DNA of 64,000 bases. It comes from Amycolatopsis sp. WAC 01376 (GTDB taxonomy: Bacteria; Actinomycetota; Actinomycetes; Mycobacteriales; Pseudonocardiaceae). Location of the stretch: NCBI RefSeq assembly GCF_003947415.1, contig NZ_QHKL01000012.1:1-64000 (forward strand). Direction: 5' to 3'. Of the stretch, positions 9,401 through 17,609 are shown in pieces (the stretch's first letter is position 1; each line of letters starts with the position of its first letter). The notes below the pieces were generated by a model, which did not search any database, was not told the origin of the DNA, and saw only the letters and a program-made list of their open reading frames with translations. The position numbers were made by a program, and so were the translations under genes.

Positions 9401-10100
9401 GACCTTCGCCTCCGGCCACGACGACGGGCCGATCCAGCTGTGGGACATCGGCGATCCGGCTCGGTTCGCCGCGCCGCGAGTCCTCCCGGTCGGCGACGGG
9501 ACCGTGTGGTCGCTCGCGTTCACCCCCGACGGGCGGACGCTGGCGGCGAGCCAGGGCCCGGACTCGGCCGCGGTCACGCTGTGGGATGTCGCCGACCCGA
9601 AGCGGCCGAGCCTGGTGTCGACCCTGCGGCCCGACGCGGGTGCCCTGTTCAAGATGGCGCTCAGCCCCGACGGCCGCGTCGTCGTCGCGGGCGGCGACGA
9701 CCGGCACCTCTATTTCTGGGACATCACCGACCGCGCGAACGCCGTGCGGCTGGCGAAACTGGGCGGAAGTCCCGAAGGCATCGGCCATCTCGCGTTCGGG
9801 CCGACCGGCCGGGAGCTGGCGGCTTCGGCGTTCCGCACGGTGCGCGTGCTGGACCTGACCGATCCGCGGAATCCGGTCGAAAAGGCACAGATCAGCGGGT
9901 TCGCCGCGACGGTCAACTCGCTGGCGTTCCGGCAGGACGGGCGCACGCTCGCGATCGGCGGCAACGGTGTCCACCTGTGGCAGACGGACGCGGACCGGGT
10001 CGGCGAGGAGATCTGCCGTCTGGCGACGCCGAGGATCACGAGGGACGAGTGGGAAAGGTACTTTCCGGGGCTCGACTACGCGCCGCCGTGCGGGGCGTAA
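6438..10100 (+). CDS. HTH / STAND-type P-loop NTPase / transmembrane / WD40-repeat protein
   Basis: A 1,220-residue multidomain protein from a GTG start. Residues about 14-85 form a Cro-like HTH (YRELSSRAGYSAAALSEAAGGRKLP). After the linker ELPYLGLAAFQ and FFGRE comes a novel-STAND NTPase with Walker A GASGSGKSS at about 140-148 and Walker B LLIIDQFEEV at about 182-191. A single hydrophobic span lies at about 496-515 (LLGVLLLLAGVAVGYAV). The C-terminal roughly 650 residues carry about a dozen WD40 blades, with recurring FSPDG-R and LWDV/LWDI. This architecture is frequent in actinobacteria. The roles proposed for it are signalling, regulated cell death or defence, but none is established for this protein. 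A 57-bp palindrome follows the stop. Confidence 0.88.
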   Translation: MPRRERPLGPGDDVVVSFAADLRLLREKAGGPTYRELSSRAGYSAAALSEAAGGRKLPGLAVTTAYVTACGGDVPAWEERWRAVAAGLAATSGEHDDSELPYLGLAAFQTADAARFFGRERLVAELTGKLAERRLVGVFGASGSGKSSVLRAGLAAASERPVVIRTPGAHPLAEDLDAAGRLLIIDQFEEVYTLCRDQVERERFVDALLALARDEHGTRVVLGVRADFYGHLCRHAGLVEALTDAQVMVGPMTADELRTAIVEPAVRAGCRVEAALVTTLVADATGQPAMLPLVSHALLETWRRRQGITLTSAAYEAAGGILNAIARTAESVYTDLEPDRQSVVRQIFLRLTALGEGTEDTKRRLNRRELDADPATTEVLERLADARLLVLDRDGVEIAHEALIRSWPRLRDWLAEDREGHRLHRQLAEATELWESVDRDKGSLYRGTRLGLAAEWAAREPDALSAREQEFLQSGLDAEAEETAVGRKRTRRLRRLVALLGVLLLLAGVAVGYAVDAGRTATDQRNVALARKAVVDAKALRESNPALSTQLSLAAYRLAPIQETHDGLLASMAAPFATRMIFDPGDLTVVLSGRLMITSDSYRATQVWSIADSRRPELLATLPGSEEVRGPLAFSRDGRALATATRDHRARLWDLTDPRRPVRKADVTGHRAVLLSLDFSPDGRRLVTGSVDRTIQLTDVGDLGAPKPLGRIPAPELERAVFDPGGTMLAVTNTNWTAELWDVTAPSAPRRRSVLSGHKDLQLTPSWSPDGKRLITTSWDRTAKLWDVADPVAPRPLSTLTTPAVVWAAGFSPSGRLVVTAGDDQSVRLWDVTGQAKELPPLTGHTNAIWWAGFSPDGKTIVSTSDDRTVRLQDVGELALASSAGWNAGAFIEQGRILVTAGDDVRLWTMDDVRAPRQLSKLPGPATVTAIALSPDGRSLALAAHDVAGVGGAFVLQRWDISDPMAPKLRASAGVMPTYSLAFSPDGKTFASGHDDGPIQLWDIGDPARFAAPRVLPVGDGTVWSLAFTPDGRTLAASQGPDSAAVTLWDVADPKRPSLVSTLRPDAGALFKMALSPDGRVVVAGGDDRHLYFWDITDRANAVRLAKLGGSPEGIGHLAFGPTGRELAASAFRTVRVLDLTDPRNPVEKAQISGFAATVNSLAFRQDGRTLAIGGNGVHLWQTDADRVGEEICRLATPRITRDEWERYFPGLDYAPPCGA

Positions 10101-10106
10101 GTGGGG

Positions 10107-10163
10107 ATGTCGTGAAGGGTCCCTTTGAGACGTTCAACGTCTCAAAGGGACCCTTCACGACAT
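10107..10163. repeat. 57-bp perfect palindrome (GTCGTGAAGGG family)
   Basis: Two 28-nt arms (10107-10134 and 10136-10162/3) are perfectly complementary around a single C at 10135. The arm reads ATGTCGTGAAGGGTCCCTTT and then GAGACGTT. It begins 7 nt after the stop of the STAND-WD40 gene. As RNA it would be a very stable hairpin but has no T-run, so it may be a terminator of the type common in actinobacteria, a dispersed palindromic repeat, or both. A close relative lies at 30090-30142. Confidence 0.85.
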
Positions 10164-10235
10164 AAGAGTTCGGCGCCGGAAGCCAGCGAAGAAGCGGGGG
10201 AGTAACTCCCTCCGTAATAAACATATAGCGCATAG

Positions 10236-10256
10236 GGGGACTTGCCACAAGACCCC
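10236..10256. promoter_or_regulatory. Rifamycin-associated-element-like inverted repeat upstream of helR
   Basis: The 21-bp sequence GGGGACTTGCCACAAGACCCC minus its first or last base contains two arms GGGG-CTTG and CAAG-CCCC. It lies 54-74 bp upstream of the helR start. From memory, the published rifamycin-associated element that precedes rifamycin-inactivation genes and helR is close to GGGGCTTGCGGCAAGGCCCC, so the spacing and the CTTG/CAAG core agree well. An AT-rich stretch (taataaacatatag) just upstream could be part of the promoter. I infer rifamycin-responsive expression. Confidence 0.65.
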
Positions 10257-10309
10257 GGTCATGCTTCACACTCACTCGCCGTAGCCGAAACCTGGCGAAA
10301 TGGGAGTCT

Positions 10310-12478
10310 GTGTCAACTCAGGGTCATGAAGAAGAGCTGCGGTCCGAACGCGAATACGTCGCCGGGCTCTACGCGCGCCTGGACGCCGAACGCGCGCGCG
10401 TGAAGGGGGAGTACCGGGCGGCGCTCGGGGGAACCGGCGGGACGGCCATGGAACGCGACGTCGAGGTGCGCGCGCTGGCCAGGGAGTCGCGCCGGCTGGA
10501 CGTCGTGGACAACGGTCTGTGCTTCGGCAGGCTGGACAGCGCCGCGGGGGAGACCTCCCACATCGGCCGTATCGGTCTCTTCGACGAGGAAAACGACTAC
10601 GAACCGGTGCTGCTCGACTGGCGGGCCCCGGCGGCGCGCCCGTTCTACACCGCGACCGCCGCGACACCGGAGAAGATGCGCCGTCGCCGCCAGTTCCATA
10701 CGCGCGGGCGTGAGGTGCTCGGGTTCACCGACGAGGTGTTCGGCCGTCCCGGCGGTGACGCGGAAGGGGACGCGGCGCTGCTCGCGGCGGTCAACGCGCC
10801 GCGGGGCGAGGGGATGCGCGACATCGTCGCGACGATCCAGGCCGAACAGGACGAGATCATCCGGCACGAGCACCCCGGGGTGCTCGTGATCGAGGGCGGG
10901 CCGGGTACCGGGAAGACCGTGGTGGCGCTGCACCGCGTCGCGTACCTGCTCTACACGCAGCGCGAGCGGATGGAGCGCCACGGCGTGCTCGTCGTCGGGC
11001 CGAATCCGGCGTTCCTGCACCACATCGGCCGGGTGCTGCCTTCGCTGGGCGAGACCGACGTCGTGTTCATGACCACCGGCGATTTCGTGCCGGGCAAGCA
11101 TGTCACCGCCGAGGACGGGCCGGAGGCGACGCGGCTCAAGGGCTCGCTGAAGATGCTGGACGTCCTCAAGGCCGCGGTCGCCGACCGGCAGCGGCTGCCG
11201 GAGGAGCCGGTGCTGATCGACCTGGCCGACGTCACCGTCCGGATCGACGCCGAGACCGCGGAATGGGCGAGGGACGAGGCACGCAAGAGCGGCCTGCCGC
11301 ACAACGAGGCGCGCGGGGCGTTCACCGACATCGTCACCTACGTCCTGACCGAGCGGGCGATCGCGCGGATCGGCCGCGGCTGGCTCAGCCGCGACGACCG
11401 TGACGAATGGGAGCGGCTGCGGAAGGACCTGCTCAAGGAGCTGGCGGAGAGCGAGACGTTCACCGCCGCGCTTGAGGAACTCTGGCCGATCCTGACGCCC
11501 GAAAGCCTGCTGGGCTCGCTTCTCTCGTCACCCGAACGGCTTCGCGCGGCCGGCGCCGACCAGGTGCTGCTGCGTGCCGACGGGGAAGCCTGGACGGTGT
11601 CGGACATGCCGCTGCTCGACGAACTCGTCGACCTCCTCGGCCGCGACAAGCGGGCGGAACAGGCGGCCGAAAAGGCGCTCGCGCGGGAGAAGAAGGCCGA
11701 GGCCGAGTACGCCGAAGGGGTGCTCGACACGATGAAGCTGGACCGCGAGGAGATGGACGAGGACGTCATGCTGTCCGCGGAAAACCTCCTGTTCGCCGAC
11801 GAACTCGCCGACCGGTTCGTCGAGCACGACACGCGCAGCCTCGTCGAACGCGCCTCCGCGGACCGGGACTGGACGTACCGGCACGTCGTCGTCGACGAGG
11901 CACAGGAACTGTCCGAAATGGACTGGCGGGTGCTGATGCGGCGCTGCCCCAACCGGTCGTTCACCGTCGTCGGCGATCTGGCGCAGCGCCGGTCCGAGGC
12001 GGGGGCGCGGTCGTGGGGCGCGATGCTGGAGCCGTACGTGCCGGGCCGCTGGGTCTACCGGTCGCTGACGGTGAACTACCGCACCCCGGCGGAGATCATG
12101 GCCGTCGCCGCCTCGGTGCTCGCCGAGTTCGCGCCCGACGTCCGGGCGCCGGAGTCGGTCCGGTCCAACGGGGTCCGGCCGTGGGCGCGGCAGGTTGATT
12201 CCTGGGCAGCCGCCATCGAGGAGTTCGTCAAGGACGAAGCCGGTCGTGAAGGCACCAGCGTCGTGATCGGGCCGCCGGGCGTGCCGGGCACCGTGCCCGC
12301 CTCGGAGACGAAGGGACTCGAGTTCGACGCCGTCCTCGTCGTGGACCCGGCGCGGATCCTCGCCGACGGCCCGCGAGGCGCGGCTGAGCTCTACGTCGCC
12401 CTCACGCGCGCTACGCAGCGCCTCGGAGTCCTGCACGAGGGGTCGCTGCCGCCGGCTTTGGTGGGCCTGACCACGTAA
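10310..12478 (+). CDS. helR: HelR-type RNA polymerase-recycling ATPase (HelD family)
   Basis: A 722-residue UvrD/Rep-like superfamily-1 ATPase starting at GTG with GGAG 3-6 nt upstream. The N-terminal roughly 60 residues are charged and helical (ELRSEREYVAGLYARLDAERARVKGEYRAAL), as in the HelD coiled-coil arm that enters the RNA polymerase secondary channel. Walker A GGPGTGKT is at about 196-203, and Walker B VVVDEAQEL at about 526-534, followed by FTVVGDLAQRRS and a late ALTRATQRLGVL motif. HelR proteins displace rifamycins from RNA polymerase and recycle stalled enzyme, giving rifamycin tolerance. The RAE-like site upstream supports HelR over the generic HelD label. Confidence 0.85.
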   Translation: MSTQGHEEELRSEREYVAGLYARLDAERARVKGEYRAALGGTGGTAMERDVEVRALARESRRLDVVDNGLCFGRLDSAAGETSHIGRIGLFDEENDYEPVLLDWRAPAARPFYTATAATPEKMRRRRQFHTRGREVLGFTDEVFGRPGGDAEGDAALLAAVNAPRGEGMRDIVATIQAEQDEIIRHEHPGVLVIEGGPGTGKTVVALHRVAYLLYTQRERMERHGVLVVGPNPAFLHHIGRVLPSLGETDVVFMTTGDFVPGKHVTAEDGPEATRLKGSLKMLDVLKAAVADRQRLPEEPVLIDLADVTVRIDAETAEWARDEARKSGLPHNEARGAFTDIVTYVLTERAIARIGRGWLSRDDRDEWERLRKDLLKELAESETFTAALEELWPILTPESLLGSLLSSPERLRAAGADQVLLRADGEAWTVSDMPLLDELVDLLGRDKRAEQAAEKALAREKKAEAEYAEGVLDTMKLDREEMDEDVMLSAENLLFADELADRFVEHDTRSLVERASADRDWTYRHVVVDEAQELSEMDWRVLMRRCPNRSFTVVGDLAQRRSEAGARSWGAMLEPYVPGRWVYRSLTVNYRTPAEIMAVAASVLAEFAPDVRAPESVRSNGVRPWARQVDSWAAAIEEFVKDEAGREGTSVVIGPPGVPGTVPASETKGLEFDAVLVVDPARILADGPRGAAELYVALTRATQRLGVLHEGSLPPALVGLTT

Positions 12479-12518
12479 CTCGCGTGCCTGGATCGAGGAG
12501 GGCTCGCGCCACGGTCTG

Positions 12519-12575
12519 ATGCCCCCAATGTGGCATTGGGGACGCTGACCGTCCCCAATGCCACATTGGGGGCAT
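12519..12575. repeat. Palindrome built from two CCCCAATGTGGCATTGGGG units
   Basis: Perfect 26-nt arms at 12519-12544 and 12550-12575 enclose a 5-nt loop. Each arm itself contains a 19-bp quasi-palindrome CCCCAATGTGGCATTGGGG, so the element is a pair of inverted copies of one unit. It lies in the convergent gap between helR and the arabinosyltransferase gene and could end transcription from both sides. Other copies lie at 24499-24550 and 39040-39062. Confidence 0.85.
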
Positions 12576-12696
12576 GCCCGGCTTCCGGTTGCCCGCGCGC
12601 CGCAAGGGGCGACCTCACCGGAAAGTGTCCTTTGTAGATAGTCGGAGCGGCCGGGCTCCGTCAGCCAGTCCGGACCTGCGCCGCATCAGACGTGCC

Positions 12697-12734
12697 CAAG
12701 CACGTGAGTTACGCGTTCAAGCACGCGAGTGACG
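12697..12734. repeat. Two tandem copies of CAAGCACG(T/C)GAGT(T/G)ACG
   Basis: Copies at 12697-12713 and 12718-12734 differ at two positions and lie directly 3' of the emb stop codon. The same CACGCGAGTTACG core occurs as a larger array at 46336-46438. Confidence 0.7.
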
Positions 12735-12735
12735 C

Positions 12736-15700
12736 CTAGCGCGTCGGGTCCTTGCCGTTCGGCTGCCGCGGTCCGGGACCCGGCGACCACCAGCCGGGGA
12801 CGACCTTCTCGCCGTGGACGATCGTCGGCGCGATTCCCTCGGTGAACGGTTCGACCTGCAGGAGCTGTCCCCAAGACTGGCTCGGCTGGCCGATCAGGTA
12901 GCTGGGCACCTCGGGTTCGGCGGCGACCTCTTCGAGCCAGCCGATCGGGCCGCCGTTGGTGCTGGACGCCCAGTTCGCCTCGTCGGCGACGGCGCCGGCG
13001 GTGATCCGGTACTCGGGCATCTTCGAGATGCCGTCGTGCGAGGTCACCGGCTGCACGCACGGGTAGACGAACGACGCGGGCCAGTCGACGTACACCGGTT
13101 TGCCCGCGATCTTCTCGGTCAGCGTGGTGAACGTCGGCACGCGGGGCGCCGACGCGGCGATCCAGCCGTCCTCGGTGAGGTCGTTGTCGACGATGTTGAT
13201 CCGCACGGACGTCGTCTCGGCGGGGAGGTCGCGCAGGTTGATCCGGGTGTCGTTCCAGCCGTTGGTCCCGGCGCCCGGTGGGAGCACGAACTGGCTGCGG
13301 ACGACCTTCACACCTTCGCTGGTGTTCACGCCGTAGTCGAGGCTGACCGACGTCGGACGCCGCGCCGCGCCCGCGGTGGCGACCACGATCTGGCCGTCGG
13401 CCGGCTTTTCCGAGAGGGCGTACCAGTCGCTGCGCAGCCGCCCGGCCCGCGTTTCGGGGTCGAGGAAGCTGCTCCACATCGGCACTTCGTCGGGTTTGAA
13501 GCCGTGCGGCGGTTCGGCGAGCGGGTCCTTGTCGTCGATCGCGCGGGTGTGGAACCCGGTCTGCACGCGGCCGTTGTCCTGTTCCGGATCGGGCAACGGC
13601 GGCGGGGTCTGCCCGGCGGGCGGCTCCTCCTTCTTCACCGGCACCGTCCGCTGTTCGGGCTGGGCCCGCAGGATGCTGGTGGCGGCGTCCCGTTCCACCA
13701 TCACGTGGTCGGAGAGGTTGCAGCTCTTGCCGGACAGATGCCCGAAGTTCGCGGCGCCGAGGCTGTAGGAACCGGCCTGGTTGTGGATCGCCCACGCCAT
13801 GCTGACGAATTCGCCCGTGGCCATCAGACCGCAGACCACCACCAGCGAAAGCGACCCGAGCCGCAGCGAGCGGCTCCGCCCTTCCTGTGGCACGGCCTGT
13901 AGCCCCGGCCGATGCGCGCGGACGTTCTCCACGAACGCGTACACGCCGGAGATCCCGGCCGCGATGAGCAGGATCGTCGACAGCGGGATCCCGCCGATCG
14001 AGGGCGCCACCGCGGTCCACTGCACGCCGAGTTTCGAGACGAACCAAAAAGAGTTCGGCCCGGTCGCGGCCAGCGCGCCGACCACCAGCAGCCCGGCGAG
14101 GAACGCCGCCCGGTTGCGCCTGGACCGCAGCACCGTCGAGCTGGTCGCCAGCGCGGTCAGCGCCGCCATGGCCGCGCCGACCGCGGCGAACGCGCCGAAG
14201 TGGTGTGTCCACTTGGTCGGGGTCAGGGCCAGTAGCAGGAAGAACAGTGCGACCGTGCCGATCAGGCGGCGGCTGGGGCCGAGCGCGGCGCCGGGGATCC
14301 GGCCGCGGCGCAGCAGCACCACCAGACAGGTCCCGACGCAGAGCAACACGAGCAGCACGGGGAACCGGCGTGGCATGGAGCCGTCCGGCAGGCTTTCGAA
14401 GAGCAACTGGTAGCGCGCGAGTTCCTGGAACCACGACAGGTTCGGGCCGACCTGGGTGCGGATCCGGGTCGCCTCCTGCACGGTGGCGAAGGTCTGGTCG
14501 GCGAACACCACGACCAGCACCAGCAGGCCCGCGGCCAGCACCGGCGCGAGCACCGGCAGCCAGCCGTTCTCGGCGCGCTGGCGGACCAGTTTGAACAGCG
14601 GGCGCGCGGCGACGAGGAACGGCGCGACCGCGATCAGCCCGGTCGGCGTCGCGGCCAGGGTGAACCCGGCCGCGGTGAGCCCGAGCGCGAGCGGCAGCAG
14701 ACGGCGCGTCACCAGCGCGCGCTCCACGGCGCAGATCGCCAGCAGCGAGCCGAGCGCGCCGACCGGTTCCGGCCGGACGCCGTTGTTGTACGGCATCCAC
14801 CAGACCAGGAAGACCGCGGCGGCGGCCCAGCCCGCCGCGCGGCTCGTCCGGACCTGGGTGCCAAGGCGCGGCATGACCTCGCGGCTGATCAGCAGCCAGC
14901 TCAGGACGCCGAGCAGGAACGACGGGAGCCGGATCCACGGCGGCACCGTGCTGACGTGCGCCATCAGCTGATACACGTGGTAGAACCAGCCGAACGGCGC
15001 CTCGGCGACGCCGAACCAGCGGTGGTAGTTGGTGAGGTAGCCGGTCTCTTCGGCCACTCTCGACATCGTGAGGATGTAGCCGTCGTCGGAGGTCACCGGG
15101 CCGATGAAGACCCACGCGCCGAGCGCGACGATCACCGTCGCGTCGCGGGCGGTCAGCCGCCACCAGCCGATCGGCGCCCAGCGCGGCGCGCGGCGGGCGA
15201 ACCCGGAGTCCATCCGCCACACCGCGATCAGGCAGCCGATGAACGACAGCGCCGCGATCAGGCCGATGATCCACTTCAGCAGGGTCGGCGAGGTCTGGTA
15301 GCGGGTGTCCGGGACGACCGAGACGTGCAAGCCGGCGATCGGGTCCTTGCCCGCGTTGATCGACGAGTAGATGCCGACCAGCCGCGGCCGGACGTCGCCC
15401 TCGGCGTGGAACACCACGGTCTCGGCGACGGTCACCGTCATCTGGTTCGCGTCCGCACGGAGCTTGATGTCGCACTTGTTCTCGGGTAGCGGCTGCTGCA
15501 CGATCTGCTGGCCCTGGCTGGAGGCGAGCAGCACGCCGTTGTCGATACGCAGCTGGAGGCCGACGCCCTTGCCCGCGCGTGGATCGGTGCGCCCGTCGGG
15601 CACGGTGGAGAACAGCAGTGCCTGTCCCTGCGAACGCGCGTCCAGCGACCGGACGGTCGTGCACGGCAGATCGACGCGCAGATCCTGCGCCCAGTACCCG

Positions 15701-15840
15701 GTCAAGGGCGCGTTGACGGAGCGGGTGTCGCCGCCCGTTGGCCAGACGACCTCCGCTGTGTCCTGCACCACCGGCAGGAAGGGGAAAGCCAATGCGCACA
15801 AGGCGGACAGCAACCCCAGCGTGACAGCGATCAAACGCAT
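12736..15840 (-). CDS. Arabinosyltransferase of the EmbA/B/C family (GT53)
   Basis: A 1,034-residue polytopic membrane protein. It begins with a hydrophobic segment (LIAVTLGLLSALCALAFPFLP), followed by an extracytoplasmic jelly-roll-like domain to about residue 195. Then come about a dozen membrane spans with the GT-C acidic motif TSDDGYILTMSRVAEETGY just after a span, and a C-terminal soluble carbohydrate-binding region after about residue 690. Emb proteins polymerise arabinofuranose from decaprenyl-phosphoryl-arabinose into arabinogalactan or lipoarabinomannan. The single gene could be EmbA, B or C-like, so no symbol is given. It lies 33 nt downstream of cobK on the same strand and may be read through from that operon. 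Confidence 0.9.
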   Translation of the reverse strand: MRLIAVTLGLLSALCALAFPFLPVVQDTAEVVWPTGGDTRSVNAPLTGYWAQDLRVDLPCTTVRSLDARSQGQALLFSTVPDGRTDPRAGKGVGLQLRIDNGVLLASSQGQQIVQQPLPENKCDIKLRADANQMTVTVAETVVFHAEGDVRPRLVGIYSSINAGKDPIAGLHVSVVPDTRYQTSPTLLKWIIGLIAALSFIGCLIAVWRMDSGFARRAPRWAPIGWWRLTARDATVIVALGAWVFIGPVTSDDGYILTMSRVAEETGYLTNYHRWFGVAEAPFGWFYHVYQLMAHVSTVPPWIRLPSFLLGVLSWLLISREVMPRLGTQVRTSRAAGWAAAAVFLVWWMPYNNGVRPEPVGALGSLLAICAVERALVTRRLLPLALGLTAAGFTLAATPTGLIAVAPFLVAARPLFKLVRQRAENGWLPVLAPVLAAGLLVLVVVFADQTFATVQEATRIRTQVGPNLSWFQELARYQLLFESLPDGSMPRRFPVLLVLLCVGTCLVVLLRRGRIPGAALGPSRRLIGTVALFFLLLALTPTKWTHHFGAFAAVGAAMAALTALATSSTVLRSRRNRAAFLAGLLVVGALAATGPNSFWFVSKLGVQWTAVAPSIGGIPLSTILLIAAGISGVYAFVENVRAHRPGLQAVPQEGRSRSLRLGSLSLVVVCGLMATGEFVSMAWAIHNQAGSYSLGAANFGHLSGKSCNLSDHVMVERDAATSILRAQPEQRTVPVKKEEPPAGQTPPPLPDPEQDNGRVQTGFHTRAIDDKDPLAEPPHGFKPDEVPMWSSFLDPETRAGRLRSDWYALSEKPADGQIVVATAGAARRPTSVSLDYGVNTSEGVKVVRSQFVLPPGAGTNGWNDTRINLRDLPAETTSVRINIVDNDLTEDGWIAASAPRVPTFTTLTEKIAGKPVYVDWPASFVYPCVQPVTSHDGISKMPEYRITAGAVADEANWASSTNGGPIGWLEEVAAEPEVPSYLIGQPSQSWGQLLQVEPFTEGIAPTIVHGEKVVPGWWSPGPGPRQPNGKDPTR

Positions 15841-15873
15841 CGGCGCAACGCTAACGGGTCTGGTCCGAACGGC

Positions 15874-16617
15874 TTACGCAGGGCTGCCCTTCTCCTGGGC
15901 ACCGATCCAGCGAACAGCGTCCTGAACTGTCGTTACGCTGGCCGTTTCGGGTCGCTGGGGCCGGCGGACGACGACCACCGGGAGGCCGAGCCCGCGGGCC
16001 GCGGTGAGCTTCGCGGCGGTCATCGCGCCGCCGCTGTCCTTGGTGACGAGGACCTCGACGCCGTGCCGTTCCATGAGCGCGCGTTCCCCGTCCACCGTGT
16101 ACGGCCCCCGGTCCAGCAGGACTTCGTGATGGCGGGGGAGCGGTGCCTCTGGCGGGTCGACGCAGCGGATCAGGAACCAGAGATCGAGCCCGGCGAAGAC
16201 GGCGAGCCCTTGACGGCCGCTGGTGAGGAATACGCGTTCGCCGAGCACCGGAAGCAGGCGCGCGGCGTGGCCGAGGTCGTCGGCCCAATGCCAGCTGTCG
16301 CCGGGCTGTTCGGTCCAGCCGGGCCTGGCGAGCCTGAGCAGCGGCGTTCCCGTCGCGCGGGCGGCTTCGGCCGCGTTGGCGCCGATGCGTTCGGCGAAAG
16401 GGTGCGTGGCGTCGATCACCGCGTCGACGTCGTTCTCGGTCAGCCAGCGCGCGAGACCTTCCGGGCCGCCGAAGCCGCCGACACGGACTTCGCCGTCGGG
16501 CAGCTTCGGTCGTGCGACGCGGCCCGCGAGCGATGAGACGACGTGCTCGCCACGCGCCACTAGCTCCTTCGCGAGGTCGCGTGCTTCGCCGGTTCCGCCC
16601 AGGATCAGCAGCTTCAT
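15874..16617 (-). CDS. cobK: Precorrin-6A reductase CobK
   Basis: This 247-residue protein starts at the ATG overlapping the preceding oxidoreductase stop by 4 nt. It has LLILGGTGEARDLAKEL at the N-terminus (Rossmann-like glycine-rich loop), DAVIDATHPFAERIGANAAEA, then VFLTSGRQGLAVFAG and VLVTKDSGGAMTAAKL near the C-terminus, all hallmark CobK/CbiJ segments. It reduces precorrin-6A to precorrin-6B with NADPH. It is the last cob gene of the cobL-cobM-oxidoreductase-cobK run. The family length is about 245-260, so the gene is complete. Confidence 0.95.
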   Translation of the reverse strand: MKLLILGGTGEARDLAKELVARGEHVVSSLAGRVARPKLPDGEVRVGGFGGPEGLARWLTENDVDAVIDATHPFAERIGANAAEAARATGTPLLRLARPGWTEQPGDSWHWADDLGHAARLLPVLGERVFLTSGRQGLAVFAGLDLWFLIRCVDPPEAPLPRHHEVLLDRGPYTVDGERALMERHGVEVLVTKDSGGAMTAAKLTAARGLGLPVVVVRRPQRPETASVTTVQDAVRWIGAQEKGSPA

Positions 16618-17609
16618 CGCGCCACAGCCGCGCGCCACCGTTCCAGCGTGCGCAGGTTGGCGAGCGTTTCCGCCCAGGTGAGTTCGGGCGCCTGGCGGTC
16701 TTCGAGGTGTGCGGCGACGTGGTCGGCCTCGCGAGCAAAGAGGCCTTGAGTCGCTTCGACCTCGATCACCTCGGGCTCGCCGCCTTCCGGCGTGAGGATG
16801 ATCTGCGAGGTCTTCGGCCTGCGCATTTCGTGGATCCACGCGGGTTTCGGCACGTACAGCTGCCCTTGCGAGCCGTACACGCGGATGTGGTCGTCCTGCG
16901 TGAGCTGGAAGCCGCACGCCAGCTGCGCGAGGATCCCGCCGGGCAGCCGCAGCAGTCCGAACGCGACCTCGTCGATGCCGTTGTCGTCGAGCCTGGCCAT
17001 TCCGAGCACCTCGTCGGGCTCGACGACGTCCTGCCCGGTCGCGGCCTGCGAGACCAGCCGCGCGAGCGACGTGCAGTAACAGCCGACGTCGAAGATCCCG
17101 CCTCCGCCCAGCGCGGGATCGGTGAGCCGGGGGACGGCGAAGTTGTAGCTGAAGGCGACGTCCACGGCGCGGACCTCGCCGATGGCGCCGCACGAGATCA
17201 GCTCGGCCAGCCGCCGGATCTGCGGATGCAGCCGGTACATGAACGCCTCCATGAGGAAGACGTCGTTGGCGCGGGCCGCCTCGATGACCTTTTCGGCTTC
17301 GGCGACGGACACGGTCAGCGGCTTCTCGCACAGGATGTGCTTGCCCGCTTCGGCCGCACGGATCGCCCACTCGCCGTGCAGCGGATGCGGCGTCGAGATG
17401 TAGATCGCGTCGACGTCCGGATCGGCGAGCAGGTCTTCGTAGGCGCCGTAGCACTTCGGGATCTCGAAGCGGCTCCCGAACTCGGCCGCCCGGTCACCGG
17501 ACCGCGCGGCGACGGCCTCCAGCACGCCGTGCTTGCTCTCTTCGACGCCCGCCGCGAACTCGGCGGCGATGGTCCCGGCGGCCAGCAGGCCCCAGCGAAC
17601 GTTCTTCAT
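16614..17609 (-). CDS. Gfo/Idh/MocA-family NAD(P)-dependent oxidoreductase inside the cob operon
   Basis: A 331-residue protein with an N-terminal Rossmann domain (VRWGLLAAGTIAAEFAAGV; then DAIYISTPHPLHGEWAIRAAEAGKHILCEKP with the EKP motif near residue 95) and a C-terminal alpha/beta domain containing GGGGIFDVGCYCTSLARLV. It most resembles the dihydrodiol/xylose dehydrogenase branch. It overlaps cobM by 4 nt upstream and cobK by 4 nt downstream, so it is translationally coupled into corrin biosynthesis, though no step of the known pathway calls for this family. Biliverdin reductase is a distant tetrapyrrole-reducing relative, which makes a tetrapyrrole substrate conceivable. A sugar substrate is equally possible. 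Confidence 0.9.
   Translation of the reverse strand: MKNVRWGLLAAGTIAAEFAAGVEESKHGVLEAVAARSGDRAAEFGSRFEIPKCYGAYEDLLADPDVDAIYISTPHPLHGEWAIRAAEAGKHILCEKPLTVSVAEAEKVIEAARANDVFLMEAFMYRLHPQIRRLAELISCGAIGEVRAVDVAFSYNFAVPRLTDPALGGGGIFDVGCYCTSLARLVSQAATGQDVVEPDEVLGMARLDDNGIDEVAFGLLRLPGGILAQLACGFQLTQDDHIRVYGSQGQLYVPKPAWIHEMRRPKTSQIILTPEGGEPEVIEVEATQGLFAREADHVAAHLEDRQAPELTWAETLANLRTLERWRAAVAR

Noticed and set aside
7608-9974. 788-codon minus-strand frame opposite the WD40 region
   Set aside because: Complement of a repetitive GC-rich gene; no recognisable protein features.
7133-10165. 1,010-codon frame overlapping the STAND-WD40 gene on the same strand
   Set aside because: Arg/Gly/Pro-rich out-of-frame reading of the WD40 gene, which has clear repeats in its own frame.
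12686-15799. 1,037-codon frame overlapping emb on the same strand
   Set aside because: Out-of-frame shadow of the arabinosyltransferase, without domains and Arg-rich.
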